Of a DNA stretch of 64,000 nucleotides, positions 34,452 to 44,540 are shown piece after piece. This DNA comes from UMGS1908 sp045655005. Its GTDB lineage: Bacteria; Bacillota; Clostridia; Christensenellales; UBA1242. The DNA lies in the NCBI GenBank assembly GCA_045655005.1, contig JAZOOJ010000019.1:105729-169728 (forward strand), given 5' to 3'. The position numbers and the translations under genes are program-made. The first letter of the stretch is position 1. Each line of letters starts with the position of its first letter. The notes under the pieces are model-generated. The model was not told where the DNA came from. It saw nothing but the letters and a program-made list of their open reading frames with translations, and made no database searches.

Positions 34452-34479
34452 ATTATATCAGATATAATTTATACCGCAA
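34452..34479 (-). promoter_or_regulatory. promoter of the virD4-like gene
   Basis: Minus strand: TTGCGG, 16-bp spacer, TATAAT. Confidence 0.55.
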
Positions 34480-34540
34480 ATGATATTTTGACTTTTTTTT
34501 TAAAGTTATGCAACAAATTTTAAAAAATAGTCAAATTTAT

Positions 34541-34569
34541 TAGACATCGAATAAAAAGTTTGCTAAACT
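34541..34569 (+). promoter_or_regulatory. promoter of the first pilin-like gene
   Basis: TAGACA, 17-bp spacer, TAAACT. Confidence 0.6.
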
Positions 34570-34595
34570 TAAAACTATACTAAAAGGGAAGAAAT

Positions 34596-34934
34596 GTGAA
34601 AATGAAGAGTTTGTTTTGTAATTTATTTAATCCGAATTTTTTAATAATGGCGTCGCAGGCGGTTGATAAAGATTATAACTCGTCGGTAAGTCCATTGTAT
34701 GAGTTTATCGATGTTTGGGGACCATTTTTAATTGGAATGATAACAGGTCTTTGTGTTATCTATTCAGTAGTTTTGATGGTTCAATATGTAAAAGCGGAAG
34801 ATGCGAGTGCAAGAGATGCTCAAAAGAAGAAAGTTGTCAACGCAATCATAAGTATGGTCGTTGTAATTGTGCTTTTAGTCTTGCTTTATGGGCTTCGTGA
34901 TACTTTTGTTGAACTCATGAACGACACAAATTGA
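34596..34934 (+). CDS. two-span small membrane protein, VirB2/pilin-like
   Basis: 112 residues from GTG at 34596 (7 bases after AGGG); ATG at 34602 is a close alternative. After a short leader it has two hydrophobic helices, about 41-62 (WGPFLIGMITGLCVIYSVVL) and 83-102 (AIISMVVVIVLLVLLYGL), joined by a charged loop (KAEDASARDAQKKKVV). This hairpin of two helices with a basic turn matches VirB2/TrbC-like subunits in size and layout, but sequence alone cannot prove it. It is the first of two related small genes at the head of the secretion operon. Confidence 0.6.
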   Translation: MKMKSLFCNLFNPNFLIMASQAVDKDYNSSVSPLYEFIDVWGPFLIGMITGLCVIYSVVLMVQYVKAEDASARDAQKKKVVNAIISMVVVIVLLVLLYGLRDTFVELMNDTN

Positions 34935-34963
34935 TAAAATTTTCAAAAAAGTGATAAAATCGT

Positions 34964-34993
34964 TTGTAAGTTGTAAAATTTTTGTGATAGACT
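34964..34993 (+). promoter_or_regulatory. promoter of the second pilin-like gene
   Basis: TTGTAA, 18-bp spacer, TAGACT. Confidence 0.55.
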
Positions 34994-35025
34994 AATATTA
35001 GTTTACAAAATAAGGAGGAAGAACA

Positions 35026-35382
35026 ATGAGATTTCTAACTAACTTAGTTATGAACGCTAAAAGATTGTTGGCTGACGGATCTTCATTTATGGATTCAAGC
35101 GAAGGTGCTGGTGTTAAGAATTTTACAGACACAATGAAAAACACTTTCACAGATGTTATGAAGATTGTTATGCCTATCGTGTTTGGTGTTGTAACCGCTA
35201 TGGGTGTTTTCTTTGCAGTTAAACTTGGTATTGGCTATGCTCAAACCGAAACAACTGAAAAGAGAGAAGAAGCTAAGAAGCGTCTTATTGGTGCTATTGT
35301 AGGTTTCGGTATCGGAATCGTTGCTGCTGCATTAATGTGGTGGTTGTTTACGAGCGGAATTGTAGAAGACCTATTCAAGTAA
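35026..35382 (+). CDS. two-span small membrane protein, VirB2/pilin-like
   Basis: 118 residues with a near-ideal AAGGAGGAAG ribosome site. Two hydrophobic helices (about 47-70, IVMPIVFGVVTAMGVFFAV; and 89-110, LIGAIVGFGIGIVAAALMW) are joined by a charged turn (TETTEKREEAKKR). The layout is the same as the previous gene (helix, EDA/EEA-K-rich turn, helix), so they are probably distant paralogues. The strong ribosome site, private promoter and tandem terminators downstream point to a high-copy subunit, as expected for a pilin. Small and glycine-rich helices fit packing in a filament or pore. Confidence 0.65.
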   Translation: MRFLTNLVMNAKRLLADGSSFMDSSEGAGVKNFTDTMKNTFTDVMKIVMPIVFGVVTAMGVFFAVKLGIGYAQTETTEKREEAKKRLIGAIVGFGIGIVAAALMWWLFTSGIVEDLFK

Positions 35383-35391
35383 TAGTGATTA

Positions 35392-35450
35392 AAAACATTC
35401 GTGGGGTGTGTATGCAATTTTAAGCACCCTGCGAGTGTTTTTTGTTTTTT
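35392..35450 (+). terminator. intrinsic terminator after the pilin-like gene
   Basis: The outer stem AAAACATTCG/CGAGTGTTTT (one G-U) and inner GGGTG/CACCC are followed by TTTTTTGTTTTTT. It sits inside the operon, so it should limit downstream expression relative to the pilin. Confidence 0.8.
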
Positions 35451-35480
35451 TAAAAATTTAAGTTTTAACAAATTTCAAAA

Positions 35481-35513
35481 AAAATGCACAAATTTTTCGT
35501 TTGTGCCTTTTTT
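35481..35513 (+). terminator. second tandem terminator
   Basis: GCACAAA/TTTGTGC with a 7-base loop, flanked by A8 and T6. Confidence 0.75.
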
Positions 35514-35515
35514 AT

Positions 35516-35544
35516 TTGGTTAAATTTATTAACTATGCTAAACT
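35516..35544 (+). promoter_or_regulatory. promoter of the giant virB6-like operon
   Basis: TTGGTT, 17-bp spacer, TAAACT, just after the tandem terminators; the -10 context GCTAAACTT repeats that of the pilin promoter. Confidence 0.6.
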
Positions 35545-35678
35545 TTAGTTAGTTTATATATTTATTTGCTAATTAGAATTTTTAATTATTATGTTTTAAT
35601 AATAAAAGCCGAACGAAATTCACAAAATACTAATGATTTTATTCAATACTTACGAGAGAAAGGAAAGGGGAAGAATTG

Positions 35679-38600
35679 ATGTACAGTAGTTTTATGATGA
35701 AATTAATGAATATTTTACCAATGGTAGCCAATAATGGTGCAGGACGTGCAAATGGTAGTGGCGGAAGTGGAAACTTTGCCGGTGGGTTTGCAAATGTTTT
35801 GGCTTGGCTTGGTAATTTATTGGTTGATATTGTAACAACAGTTTGGGGTTGGATAATCTCACTTTTGTACGGGGTTGTAAAACTTGTACTGAATGTTATG
35901 GATATTCTTCAATTCTTCGTAAATAAACTTGTAGGTATTGATATTTATAACAATCCAGACTGGTCGGACTTAGTAACTTTACAAGAAAGCGATTTGATTG
36001 TTAAACTTATTACAAGCCCAACAGTGTTAAGGCTTTTTAGAGCGGTTTTAATTCTGGCTGGTGTGTTGCTTATAATCTTTTGCATTATCGCAATTGTAAA
36101 ATCAAACTTCAATTCCGCCATTGGTGCAGAAGAAGAAAAAGAAGGGCATGCTCAAAAGGTTTTGAAAAGAGCAGTTAAATCGATATTCTTCTGCTTCTTA
36201 ACCCCATTTTTATTGATTGTTGGTATTCTTGGTTCAAATGTAATTCTTGCAAGTATATGCAATGCAATCAATGGTGACAATAATTTATCTTTGGGCGGTA
36301 TAATTTTTACAACATCAGCCTATGACGCAAACAAATATAGAGTTTATGCGAAGAATAGTCAGCGTGTTCCAATGTATTATAGTAACGCAACAAGAATTAT
36401 CAATATGGGTGATTATCGTGAAGATGCAGATATGAGAAACTTGTTCTACTATATGGCAAAAGGCGAAGTCTATATGGAAGGAATCACCGAGGCAACGATT
36501 GCAAAGCGTGAGGCAGGTGAGTATAACGATTGGTATTCAGACATAATCACGATGGATAAAAATAGTTATATGTATAACCCGGTTCCAGTTAGGGGTATTA
36601 CAAACGGAATTGCCGGATCTAGTGACAGCGACAATGTTTCAATTAGTGGTAACAAGTTAGCTTTCTCAATCGGAAATGTCTTTGATGAAGATGCTGTTGG
36701 AATGAGTACTGTTGCAGCTGCATTTGAAAGCGATTTCCAAGAATGGTATTCAGAATATTTCCAAAGCACACCTTTAAACGATTTTGGCGTAAGCAGTGAT
36801 ATAAATAAAAAAATCCACGGATTTGGCAACTCTGCTTCAAACTGGAATTGGAATTGGCAAATTGATACAATGTCTATGGACTTCTCATCAACATACTATG
36901 TTTCGGCAGACAATCTTTACTTTAACAGCACAGGTGCTTATGTTGATATACTTGATAATACAGAAGCTTATTCACAGTATGAAACATTTGCAACAACTCC
37001 TCTTGAATATTATGTTATGGCAGATGTATTAGATTTTGCTATTGAATATAATTTAGAATTGTTTTATGTAAATGCTGATAATGCATACATTCAATGGGAA
37101 AACATTCCAATCACTGATGACGAAGAAGATAATGTTGATGTTTCAACTTATTGCAGAGAATATGTGATATTTAGATATTATGAGGACGGAAATCCAAAAT
37201 ATTATACCTATTACGGGACGGTTGATGAAGCTGTAACGGCAGGTGTAATAGACAGGCAGATTGTAAGGGAAAATATTACTTATACATTAAAATCAAATAA
37301 TCACGAATTAGATCTTTTATCTACCGATGCATTCTATGTTAGTTATTATGACGGAACAAACAGACTTTATTGGTCAGAAGATGGCGAAACTCGTGAACGT
37401 GACGGCTCAACTTATATCGTTTGTTACAAGAACTCAGACACGGGATATTTTGTTCCAATTACACAAGAAACAACAAAATTTAAATCAGACTTTTTAACCG
37501 AAGAATATGACGGGCCAGTTGTTGCAAGAGGTATTTTTGCAAAAACATCGGTTATACCACAAGCGACTCCTCAACCAACAGCGATTCGTGAGCAATTTGT
37601 TGATGAAAATGGGAATGAGGTTGCAATAGTTGAAAACAATGATGCATTAAGTTTGAAGGTTGTAAATTACACACAAGGCAATCCTATTTCAAATCAAACA
37701 CTTTCCAATTTTATAGGTCATATCGATGATGAAGGCAATGGGATTAAAGGGAATTTAAGTGTTGAAGATGGCAATACGACTAATAATGGCATTTTAAATA
37801 ATTCGCTTAACTATTTGTATATTGGTGAAGGAATTTTTCCAAATTTATACATAAATAGCAATGTCAAAAATTATAAAATATTTGAAGCAGACTCAGCAAA
37901 ATATGTATCTTTCTATGACAGTAATGGTTATGTAATGCCTTATGGCGGAGAACCGGTCGAGCAAGCAGATGGAAGTATGGCAACAAATGTTGAAACAGCT
38001 ATGGAGATAATTCCTGACGAATCTAACGAAAATGTATTTTTATACTACATTTATGGAAAAGGCGGGGCTTATCAGCCAATTGTAAGTTATAAAAGTCCAA
38101 ATGCTAATGATATTGATGAATTGCTTGAGGATTATAAGAAGTCTATTAATAATGTTGACGATATTATATTACTTGACGAATTGATAATTATTCAATATAA
38201 AGCACAGTTGTTGACATTTAAACCAAAGGGTGGAGAGGATAGCGAAAAACTTTCGATGCTTGTAGGAGCACAAGCGGTTGGTATTTCACAAAATGGTAGT
38301 CCGTTTAAAAAGGATGGAAATTTTGAACTTGCTTATACTTATGGCTCAGGCATTGCACAACAACAAAAAGCCGCAGAGCGTGATCCAGATAACCCAGAGG
38401 GCGAGCCTGGTGAACAATATGTTGTAGTAAATCGTTATGCAAACAATGCTGATGCTGGCGGATATATGATTGACTATGTTGAATCTCATACAAATTTTGA
38501 TGTGGATATGCATGGTTCAAAAATTGTAAATCTTTTCATAAAAAATGGTTCGGTTTATTATGCAAATGGAAGTAATAGATTTTTAAATCTTGATGATAAC

Positions 38601-41600
38601 ATCAAAAATTATTACAACTATGCATTAGATTTTGAACCAATAAGTACTGAAATGGTTGCAAATATTTTCTATGAGGTTGTTAAAGAGGAAAGTTCAATTG
38701 GTGGTCTTGGTGGTTATTACAAGAGCAAATTTGAAGAACTTGTGTTAAGTGTTGATGGACAAAATCCTCAGGCTAGAGTAGCCGCGGATACATTAACTCC
38801 TCAAGGCTGGTATACTTATTTCACAGGAGCTGGAAGTGGAATTCTTGACGAAGCCAAGTCGGCGGTTTATGCAATGCTTTACGGACAAGAGTTTTTGATT
38901 GGTATGGCATCGTCAATTCAACCTTTACAAGCTAAATTCTTTGGATATGTTCAAGATAAAACTAATTTAGATAATGTTGTACTTTCATTTTACGATAACA
39001 ACAACAGAGAAACAGCAAGTGCAGTTCAAGAGAACGTGAAGATTTCTGAAATCAATAGTCCTTACGATGCTGACACAAAATGCGGCGCAAGAAGTGCAAT
39101 TGTTGAAATTCCAATTACTGTTGTTTTGAAAAATGATGCTAGTGCCAATGTTGAAGCTGTGTTTGTTAATTCAACATCAGCAAATGGATACAGCGCAGAT
39201 TTTACGACATATACATATACCTTATCATTTACTGTTAATTACATTCAATGTGCAGGTTATGCTTTTGGTGGTGCAATCTCAAACATTCAATTAATTGCAC
39301 CAGAACTAATTGGAAACAATATATTTATTCAAATCAAAAATGGTTCGGTATACTGCCCAAGTTTAAGAAGCTATGTTCTTGGACTTGACGGAATGAAAGA
39401 AATTGCTAATACAGTATTAGCAAATAACGAAGTGTGGAGCCAAGATGTAATTAACTCACAATATCTTTTTGATTTAACAACCATTTCTAATTACAGCAAT
39501 GTGTATATTTATTTTGAAAGAGGCGAAATTTTATTTGATTTGCCGATTGATGCAACTCTTCATATGAAAGGTGCTAATCTTTTCACCGACATCGTATTTA
39601 GATTTGCAATTGATTTTGTAAGAACTTATAATGTAAATGTTATATATAGGCTTGAAGGCGGAAGTTGTTTATTAAATTACAACTTTAATAAAAACACAGC
39701 GATTGAAATTGGAAACTTATACGAAATGAGATTTATTAATCCAATTATATTGTTGTTCTCAACAGCCATTGTCTTTGGAATGTTGTGGAATATGGTTTGG
39801 AACTTGATAACAAGAATATATGAAATAGGAATCAGATTTATTATTTTACCAGCAGTGTTGTCTGTTGACGTGCTGTCTGATGGTAAATTTAAAGCATGGA
39901 AAGATGCGGTCGTTGAAAAAGTACTGTCAGCGTATTCGGTACTCATAATGCTGAATTTATACTTTGCGTTGATTCCATCTATTGGTGAAATCACTGAGGG
40001 ACTTATTTCTTGGGATGAACTTCCAACCACATTTACTGGACTATTTAGCGCAATAGGTATAAATAAAGGTGGTGCAATGATTTCAAATATTGGTGCAAAT
40101 CTTGGTGGATTTGCTAGTGGTATTATAACAAGTTTGATTGCAGAACTTAAAGAAACTACAATCATTACAGTTACTGGTTGGCTTAATAAGTTAATATTTA
40201 TGATGTTTTTCTTAGTATTGACCACACTTGTTAAACAAGGTCCAAAGATTCTTGGTAAGTTTATTGGAACAGATGCAGATATCGCAGACGAAAGTACAAA
40301 GAATAAAGTAGGCGAAATAAAGAAAAAGGCTGCGGAAGTAGGAGAAACTGGCGGAAAAATTATAAAAGGCGGTACAAATCTTGCTACTGGCGTTGGTAAA
40401 AAGTTGTTCAGCGGTGCAAGTAATTTGTTGCTTTCGCGTTATATGAGCATTTTACCAGTTAATATGCAAAATATTGGTGAATATAAATTTTCGGGCGATA
40501 CGGGTGATTTACGAGGAAGTTCTTTTGCAAGTGGTTCGCCAATGACTACAAGGACAACGTCCATTCGTGGAAGCAGATATGGTGCAGGTGGTCGTGCTAT
40601 TGTACCGGATACTGGTGTTAGTGGTGGTTCAACAGACGAAGAAACAAGAGAAACAACAACTTCAACCCGTGGTGGAGGTGCTATGGATATGGCACATATG
40701 GATTCTGTTGTTGAAACCGATACTCCAATCGAAAGAGGTGGCGGTGGTTCATCGGTTGTCTATGTTTCAGCGGGTGGCGATGCTGGCGCTGGCGGAAGTT
40801 ATGACGAAATTGAAGAACCAATTAAGATTGAAGACAATTTAAGTTCTGTTCAATTGCTTGAAAGGTCTGAAAACTTAATGAATGAAGCTATGGATAAACG
40901 CGGTCAAGCAGATGCGTTGCGTGAAATGGCAAAAGATAAATTTACAAAAACTGATGAAACAGAAATGTATAATTATGAAATAGAGCTTAAGATGACGGAA
41001 GAGAAACTTGCTAGGGCTCAACAACGTCGTGGAGAAGCTTATGACTTGAAACGTGGTGCACAAGCTAGGGGTGAAAGAACTGACCAAGTTGAAGTTGTTG
41101 ATGAAAAGGGCAACAAAAAGATTGTTAACGCTCAACAAGACTGGCAAGATGCAACTGATGAAGTTCATTCTATTCAAGCTGAAATCGAAGCACTTAAGTC
41201 TGTTATTCACGAATACGAGGCTAAGAAGCAAGCACAAGCTGACTTCTTATCTGAAGCTGAAAGACTTGAAAATGATGCTAAGGTAGACGACCAACACGCT
41301 GCTGAATACTTTGAAGCCGCACAAGATAAAGAATTACTTGAAGCTGCAATCACTAAAGAAGAATTTGAAAAATACAAGAGTGAAGCAGCTGCTCAATTTG
41401 CACAAAAAGGTGACATTGATCAGTACGGAGCTAAATTTGACGAAAAACTTGCAACAAAAGCCGATGATGAAGTATTGGAAGCTGTTTGGGATTATGTTGA
41501 TGAGTTAGAGGGCTCTATTGAACAAGAACTTGGAACAACGCTTCAAAGTGCGTACGAGGCTGTTGATACTAAGGCTGATGCAGACCTTACACAAAAGGCT

Positions 41601-44420
41601 CTTGACGAAAAAGCTGATGCAGGGGCAGTTGAATCATTTGCACAAGATGCAGGTAAAGCAATAAATGCGGCTAACAGATTTAAGTTCGGAAGACGTGGTA
41701 ATGGCAATGATGGCGACGACGATGATGACCCAAGTGGTGGCGGAGGCTCTGGCAGACGTTCAAATGGCGGTAGTCAAGATGGCTGGGTAACGGCAAGCAC
41801 CGCTCATAACCAACCAAGAACAAACACATCAGCTCAAAATCAAGCAACAAATGTTGACAATAGAAGCTCTCGACAAGAAAAAATGAGTTGGGCTGAATTT
41901 GCATCAAGTGGCGATGTTGATAAAGTATTAACAGAATTTAAATCAGTAATACAAAATGAGGCAACTAGCACAACAGCACTACAATCTGCAAAGCAAAACA
42001 TAGTAAGCGAAACTGCACAATTGCAAACATCAATTCAACAAAGACAAGCTAATCTTGCAGAAACAGAGCAGAGTGATGCTAAAGAAGTGAAACATTTAAA
42101 TGCTGAAATTACAAACAATGAAGGCGAGTTAAAGCATAGACAAGAAAAATTAGCAGAAACAGAGGCTATGATTGCTGACCTTGAGAGTAGAAAGAAAGAA
42201 CGTAAGAAAGACAGCGACCTTGAAGCAAAATATCAAGCATCGTTAAAGAAGCAAGAAGAATTAACACAAAAAATTCAAGCGCAAATGCAAAATATTGAAG
42301 CAATGAAATCAAAAGTGTCTGAAATTCAAACAAGAAGAAGTAGTTCAGAAGAAAGTATTAAGAAAGACTCTCAAACTGTGATCGTAATGCAAAGACTTGC
42401 AAATGATGTTGACAGAGAGTTACATCGTAGGTCAACCACAGACCCAGACGATACTCCACCTAGTGGTGGTGGAGGTGGCGCTCCGATTAAAGGCGGTTCA
42501 AATGGCGGTGCTGGTGCGACTCATTTAGCAGGTAGAGACAACACAACCCCAACAGAAACAACTGATGGAAAGCCTAAGAATACGTCAAACGACTCAACAG
42601 AAAATCAAAAATCCTCTAAGAAAACAGGTAGTGAAGGAGATGCTGTCGAACACAACGACAGCACCCCACCTACGGGGGTAATTGAACCTGTAATTGTGGC
42701 AGAAGAAAATGGTGCGGGCACGTTGTCAGATGTGGCTGAACCTCAGAAAAAAGAAAAAAGAAAATTTAGCATCTTCGGATTTGGGAAACGTGGAAAACAA
42801 GGAAATGATAACTCCGCCGCTCCAGGCGATACACACGAAGAAGTTGTAGAAGTCCCTGTAACTCCCGTTGTGGAACAATCAAATGATGGAGTTATGCAAC
42901 AAGCAGCAGAAACTCCTGTAAATCCTGCGAACACCAAAGTTAAACAAGGCGATAGGGCGGTAAGTGAAAATAATCCTGAAACAGTTCTCACTGAAGTTTC
43001 AACGAGTGAAAAAGCCGCAGAAATACCTGTTACACCTGTTGTAGAACAATCAAATGATGGTGCTGGACAACAAGCAACAGAAATTCCTGTAACACCTCAG
43101 CAAACAACAGCGGACAAGCCTGAAACGGCAAAACAAAATAGTGCACAATCAGTCGCAGAAAGCGTGAAAAAAGATGAAGGGTTAACAATCAGTTCGGTTG
43201 AAGATGTAGTTGAACTTGTTTCAAAAAAGGTTAAGCCGGCTGATTTAGGCGGACAACTTGATGGAAAGACAATGGCGGAATTATTTGATATGGAAAATAT
43301 GGCGTTGCGTGCATCAAAGAAGGTTGAAGGTGCAGATGTTAGAACGGTACTTGAATATCAAGGAGAAATGCAAGAAGCTGAATATGCAATGTGTCAAAGG
43401 CATTTAAGTGAAAACACAAGTAGTGAACAAATTAGAAAAGACTTGGGGATTGTTGGAGAAGATATGTGGTCGATAACTTACGAAATGGAAAAACATATTG
43501 AAACTTTGCGAATGCGTGCAAATGCGGAAGAACAACGATTGACTCAAGAAATATCTGAACTGCAAGGAAGTATTAAGGACGAGGGTGATAGAATATTACT
43601 TGCTGAAAAACAAGAAGAATTAAAGAAAGTTCAAGCAGCACAACAAATGTCAGACAGATATATTGAGGAATGTAGAAGGGCGTTGGCAGAAGATAGGGGA
43701 AGAGAGTATAATCCTGATGACTATAATCCGGAAGATGAGAGAAATCCAGTTTCTGCTGTAACTCCAGAACAGATTGCAAGTGTAACAGCATATGTTCAAG
43801 ATGCGATGATGGGTTCTAGTGGAGAACTAGATGTTGCGAAGTTAATAAGTTCTTTAGAATCACAAGATAAGACAGAGGTTGTTATAGCTGAAGATCATGA
43901 GCATTGGGAGAAGCGTACAACAAGAAGTTATGAGCATAGAAGTGAGATTGAAAAGAACTTTGCAACATATATCAGAAATCAAACACTTGTAGAAGCCGAA
44001 AGGATTAGGAAAAAATTAGAAGAGTCAACGCCAGGATACTTTAATAGTGGCACAGTAACAGGGATGGAAAGAGCCGCAAAAGAGAGAATTGAAGAGATTG
44101 CTCATCAACGAAGGTCTGGTGATGCTACGGCTGATGCTGCAAAGGTGGCTGAACAGTTTGGAGCGGAAGGTTTAACTGATGAACAATTGCAAGAGTATAA
44201 AGCAAAAATTGATGAGTTTATTGCATCGGTTCCTGCTCGTATTGAATCAAATGTACAATATTGGATTAAACAATCACAAGAAGCAGACAATATTGATGAC
44301 GCTGAACTCTATCGTGATAATGTAGATAGATCGAGACAATATCACACAAATACCTTACAAAATGTTACTGATATGCAAACCGCAATTGCAAGGGAACTTG
44401 AAAAACGAGGCGTTAAGTAA
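35679..44420 (+). CDS. giant VirB6-like polytopic protein A (about 2913 aa)
   Basis: ATG at 35679 follows AAAGGGGAAG; an adjacent TTG is ignored. An N-terminal membrane block covers about 40-195 (segments near 41-82, 122-141, 168-194). Motif YRVYAKNSQRVPMYY lies at about 220. A long, Tyr/Asp/Asn-rich domain (about 195-1350) has YYVMADVLDFAIEY (near 448) and ARGIFAK...PQPTAIRE (near 620). A second membrane block covers about 1350-1515. From 1525 to the end is a tail with coiled coils, Gly/Ser-rich linkers (DDDDDPSGGGGSG) and two PVTPVVEQSNDG repeats. VirB6-family proteins form the inner-membrane channel of type IV secretion; this one is about eight times the usual length. Two shorter paralogues lie downstream. 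Confidence 0.7.
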   Translation: MYSSFMMKLMNILPMVANNGAGRANGSGGSGNFAGGFANVLAWLGNLLVDIVTTVWGWIISLLYGVVKLVLNVMDILQFFVNKLVGIDIYNNPDWSDLVTLQESDLIVKLITSPTVLRLFRAVLILAGVLLIIFCIIAIVKSNFNSAIGAEEEKEGHAQKVLKRAVKSIFFCFLTPFLLIVGILGSNVILASICNAINGDNNLSLGGIIFTTSAYDANKYRVYAKNSQRVPMYYSNATRIINMGDYREDADMRNLFYYMAKGEVYMEGITEATIAKREAGEYNDWYSDIITMDKNSYMYNPVPVRGITNGIAGSSDSDNVSISGNKLAFSIGNVFDEDAVGMSTVAAAFESDFQEWYSEYFQSTPLNDFGVSSDINKKIHGFGNSASNWNWNWQIDTMSMDFSSTYYVSADNLYFNSTGAYVDILDNTEAYSQYETFATTPLEYYVMADVLDFAIEYNLELFYVNADNAYIQWENIPITDDEEDNVDVSTYCREYVIFRYYEDGNPKYYTYYGTVDEAVTAGVIDRQIVRENITYTLKSNNHELDLLSTDAFYVSYYDGTNRLYWSEDGETRERDGSTYIVCYKNSDTGYFVPITQETTKFKSDFLTEEYDGPVVARGIFAKTSVIPQATPQPTAIREQFVDENGNEVAIVENNDALSLKVVNYTQGNPISNQTLSNFIGHIDDEGNGIKGNLSVEDGNTTNNGILNNSLNYLYIGEGIFPNLYINSNVKNYKIFEADSAKYVSFYDSNGYVMPYGGEPVEQADGSMATNVETAMEIIPDESNENVFLYYIYGKGGAYQPIVSYKSPNANDIDELLEDYKKSINNVDDIILLDELIIIQYKAQLLTFKPKGGEDSEKLSMLVGAQAVGISQNGSPFKKDGNFELAYTYGSGIAQQQKAAERDPDNPEGEPGEQYVVVNRYANNADAGGYMIDYVESHTNFDVDMHGSKIVNLFIKNGSVYYANGSNRFLNLDDNIKNYYNYALDFEPISTEMVANIFYEVVKEESSIGGLGGYYKSKFEELVLSVDGQNPQARVAADTLTPQGWYTYFTGAGSGILDEAKSAVYAMLYGQEFLIGMASSIQPLQAKFFGYVQDKTNLDNVVLSFYDNNNRETASAVQENVKISEINSPYDADTKCGARSAIVEIPITVVLKNDASANVEAVFVNSTSANGYSADFTTYTYTLSFTVNYIQCAGYAFGGAISNIQLIAPELIGNNIFIQIKNGSVYCPSLRSYVLGLDGMKEIANTVLANNEVWSQDVINSQYLFDLTTISNYSNVYIYFERGEILFDLPIDATLHMKGANLFTDIVFRFAIDFVRTYNVNVIYRLEGGSCLLNYNFNKNTAIEIGNLYEMRFINPIILLFSTAIVFGMLWNMVWNLITRIYEIGIRFIILPAVLSVDVLSDGKFKAWKDAVVEKVLSAYSVLIMLNLYFALIPSIGEITEGLISWDELPTTFTGLFSAIGINKGGAMISNIGANLGGFASGIITSLIAELKETTIITVTGWLNKLIFMMFFLVLTTLVKQGPKILGKFIGTDADIADESTKNKVGEIKKKAAEVGETGGKIIKGGTNLATGVGKKLFSGASNLLLSRYMSILPVNMQNIGEYKFSGDTGDLRGSSFASGSPMTTRTTSIRGSRYGAGGRAIVPDTGVSGGSTDEETRETTTSTRGGGAMDMAHMDSVVETDTPIERGGGGSSVVYVSAGGDAGAGGSYDEIEEPIKIEDNLSSVQLLERSENLMNEAMDKRGQADALREMAKDKFTKTDETEMYNYEIELKMTEEKLARAQQRRGEAYDLKRGAQARGERTDQVEVVDEKGNKKIVNAQQDWQDATDEVHSIQAEIEALKSVIHEYEAKKQAQADFLSEAERLENDAKVDDQHAAEYFEAAQDKELLEAAITKEEFEKYKSEAAAQFAQKGDIDQYGAKFDEKLATKADDEVLEAVWDYVDELEGSIEQELGTTLQSAYEAVDTKADADLTQKALDEKADAGAVESFAQDAGKAINAANRFKFGRRGNGNDGDDDDDPSGGGGSGRRSNGGSQDGWVTASTAHNQPRTNTSAQNQATNVDNRSSRQEKMSWAEFASSGDVDKVLTEFKSVIQNEATSTTALQSAKQNIVSETAQLQTSIQQRQANLAETEQSDAKEVKHLNAEITNNEGELKHRQEKLAETEAMIADLESRKKERKKDSDLEAKYQASLKKQEELTQKIQAQMQNIEAMKSKVSEIQTRRSSSEESIKKDSQTVIVMQRLANDVDRELHRRSTTDPDDTPPSGGGGGAPIKGGSNGGAGATHLAGRDNTTPTETTDGKPKNTSNDSTENQKSSKKTGSEGDAVEHNDSTPPTGVIEPVIVAEENGAGTLSDVAEPQKKEKRKFSIFGFGKRGKQGNDNSAAPGDTHEEVVEVPVTPVVEQSNDGVMQQAAETPVNPANTKVKQGDRAVSENNPETVLTEVSTSEKAAEIPVTPVVEQSNDGAGQQATEIPVTPQQTTADKPETAKQNSAQSVAESVKKDEGLTISSVEDVVELVSKKVKPADLGGQLDGKTMAELFDMENMALRASKKVEGADVRTVLEYQGEMQEAEYAMCQRHLSENTSSEQIRKDLGIVGEDMWSITYEMEKHIETLRMRANAEEQRLTQEISELQGSIKDEGDRILLAEKQEELKKVQAAQQMSDRYIEECRRALAEDRGREYNPDDYNPEDERNPVSAVTPEQIASVTAYVQDAMMGSSGELDVAKLISSLESQDKTEVVIAEDHEHWEKRTTRSYEHRSEIEKNFATYIRNQTLVEAERIRKKLEESTPGYFNSGTVTGMERAAKERIEEIAHQRRSGDATADAAKVAEQFGAEGLTDEQLQEYKAKIDEFIASVPARIESNVQYWIKQSQEADNIDDAELYRDNVDRSRQYHTNTLQNVTDMQTAIARELEKRGVK
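42848..43097 (+). repeat. imperfect intragenic direct repeats
   Basis: Two copies of about 75 bases start 170 bases apart. Each encodes VPVTPVVEQSNDG- or IPVTPVVEQSNDG-type residues followed by QQA(A/T)E-(T/I)PV. They lie in the disordered tail of giant protein A. Confidence 0.7.
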
Positions 44421-44450
44421 TTGTAAACAATTCGATTTATAACCTTGAAA

Positions 44451-44481
44451 GTGGGGTGGGAAGGTTAAACTCCCGCCCCGC
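44451..44481 (+). other. GC-rich hairpin between the giant gene and virB4
   Basis: The 11-bp stem GTGGGGTGGGA/TCCCGCCCCGC (two G-U pairs) with a 9-base loop lies in very AT-rich surroundings, with no T-run after it. It may block 3' exonucleases, act as a processing site or tune translation of virB4. Confidence 0.6.
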
Positions 44482-44540
44482 TGGAAAAGGTATAAAAATA
44501 TAAGTGGCGACTTTAAACGCATTTGAACAAGGAGAAAATT

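Noticed and set aside
39677..40225. 182-residue minus-strand frame opposite the membrane block of giant protein A
   Set aside because: Hydrophobic codons read backwards; no ribosome site or promoter.
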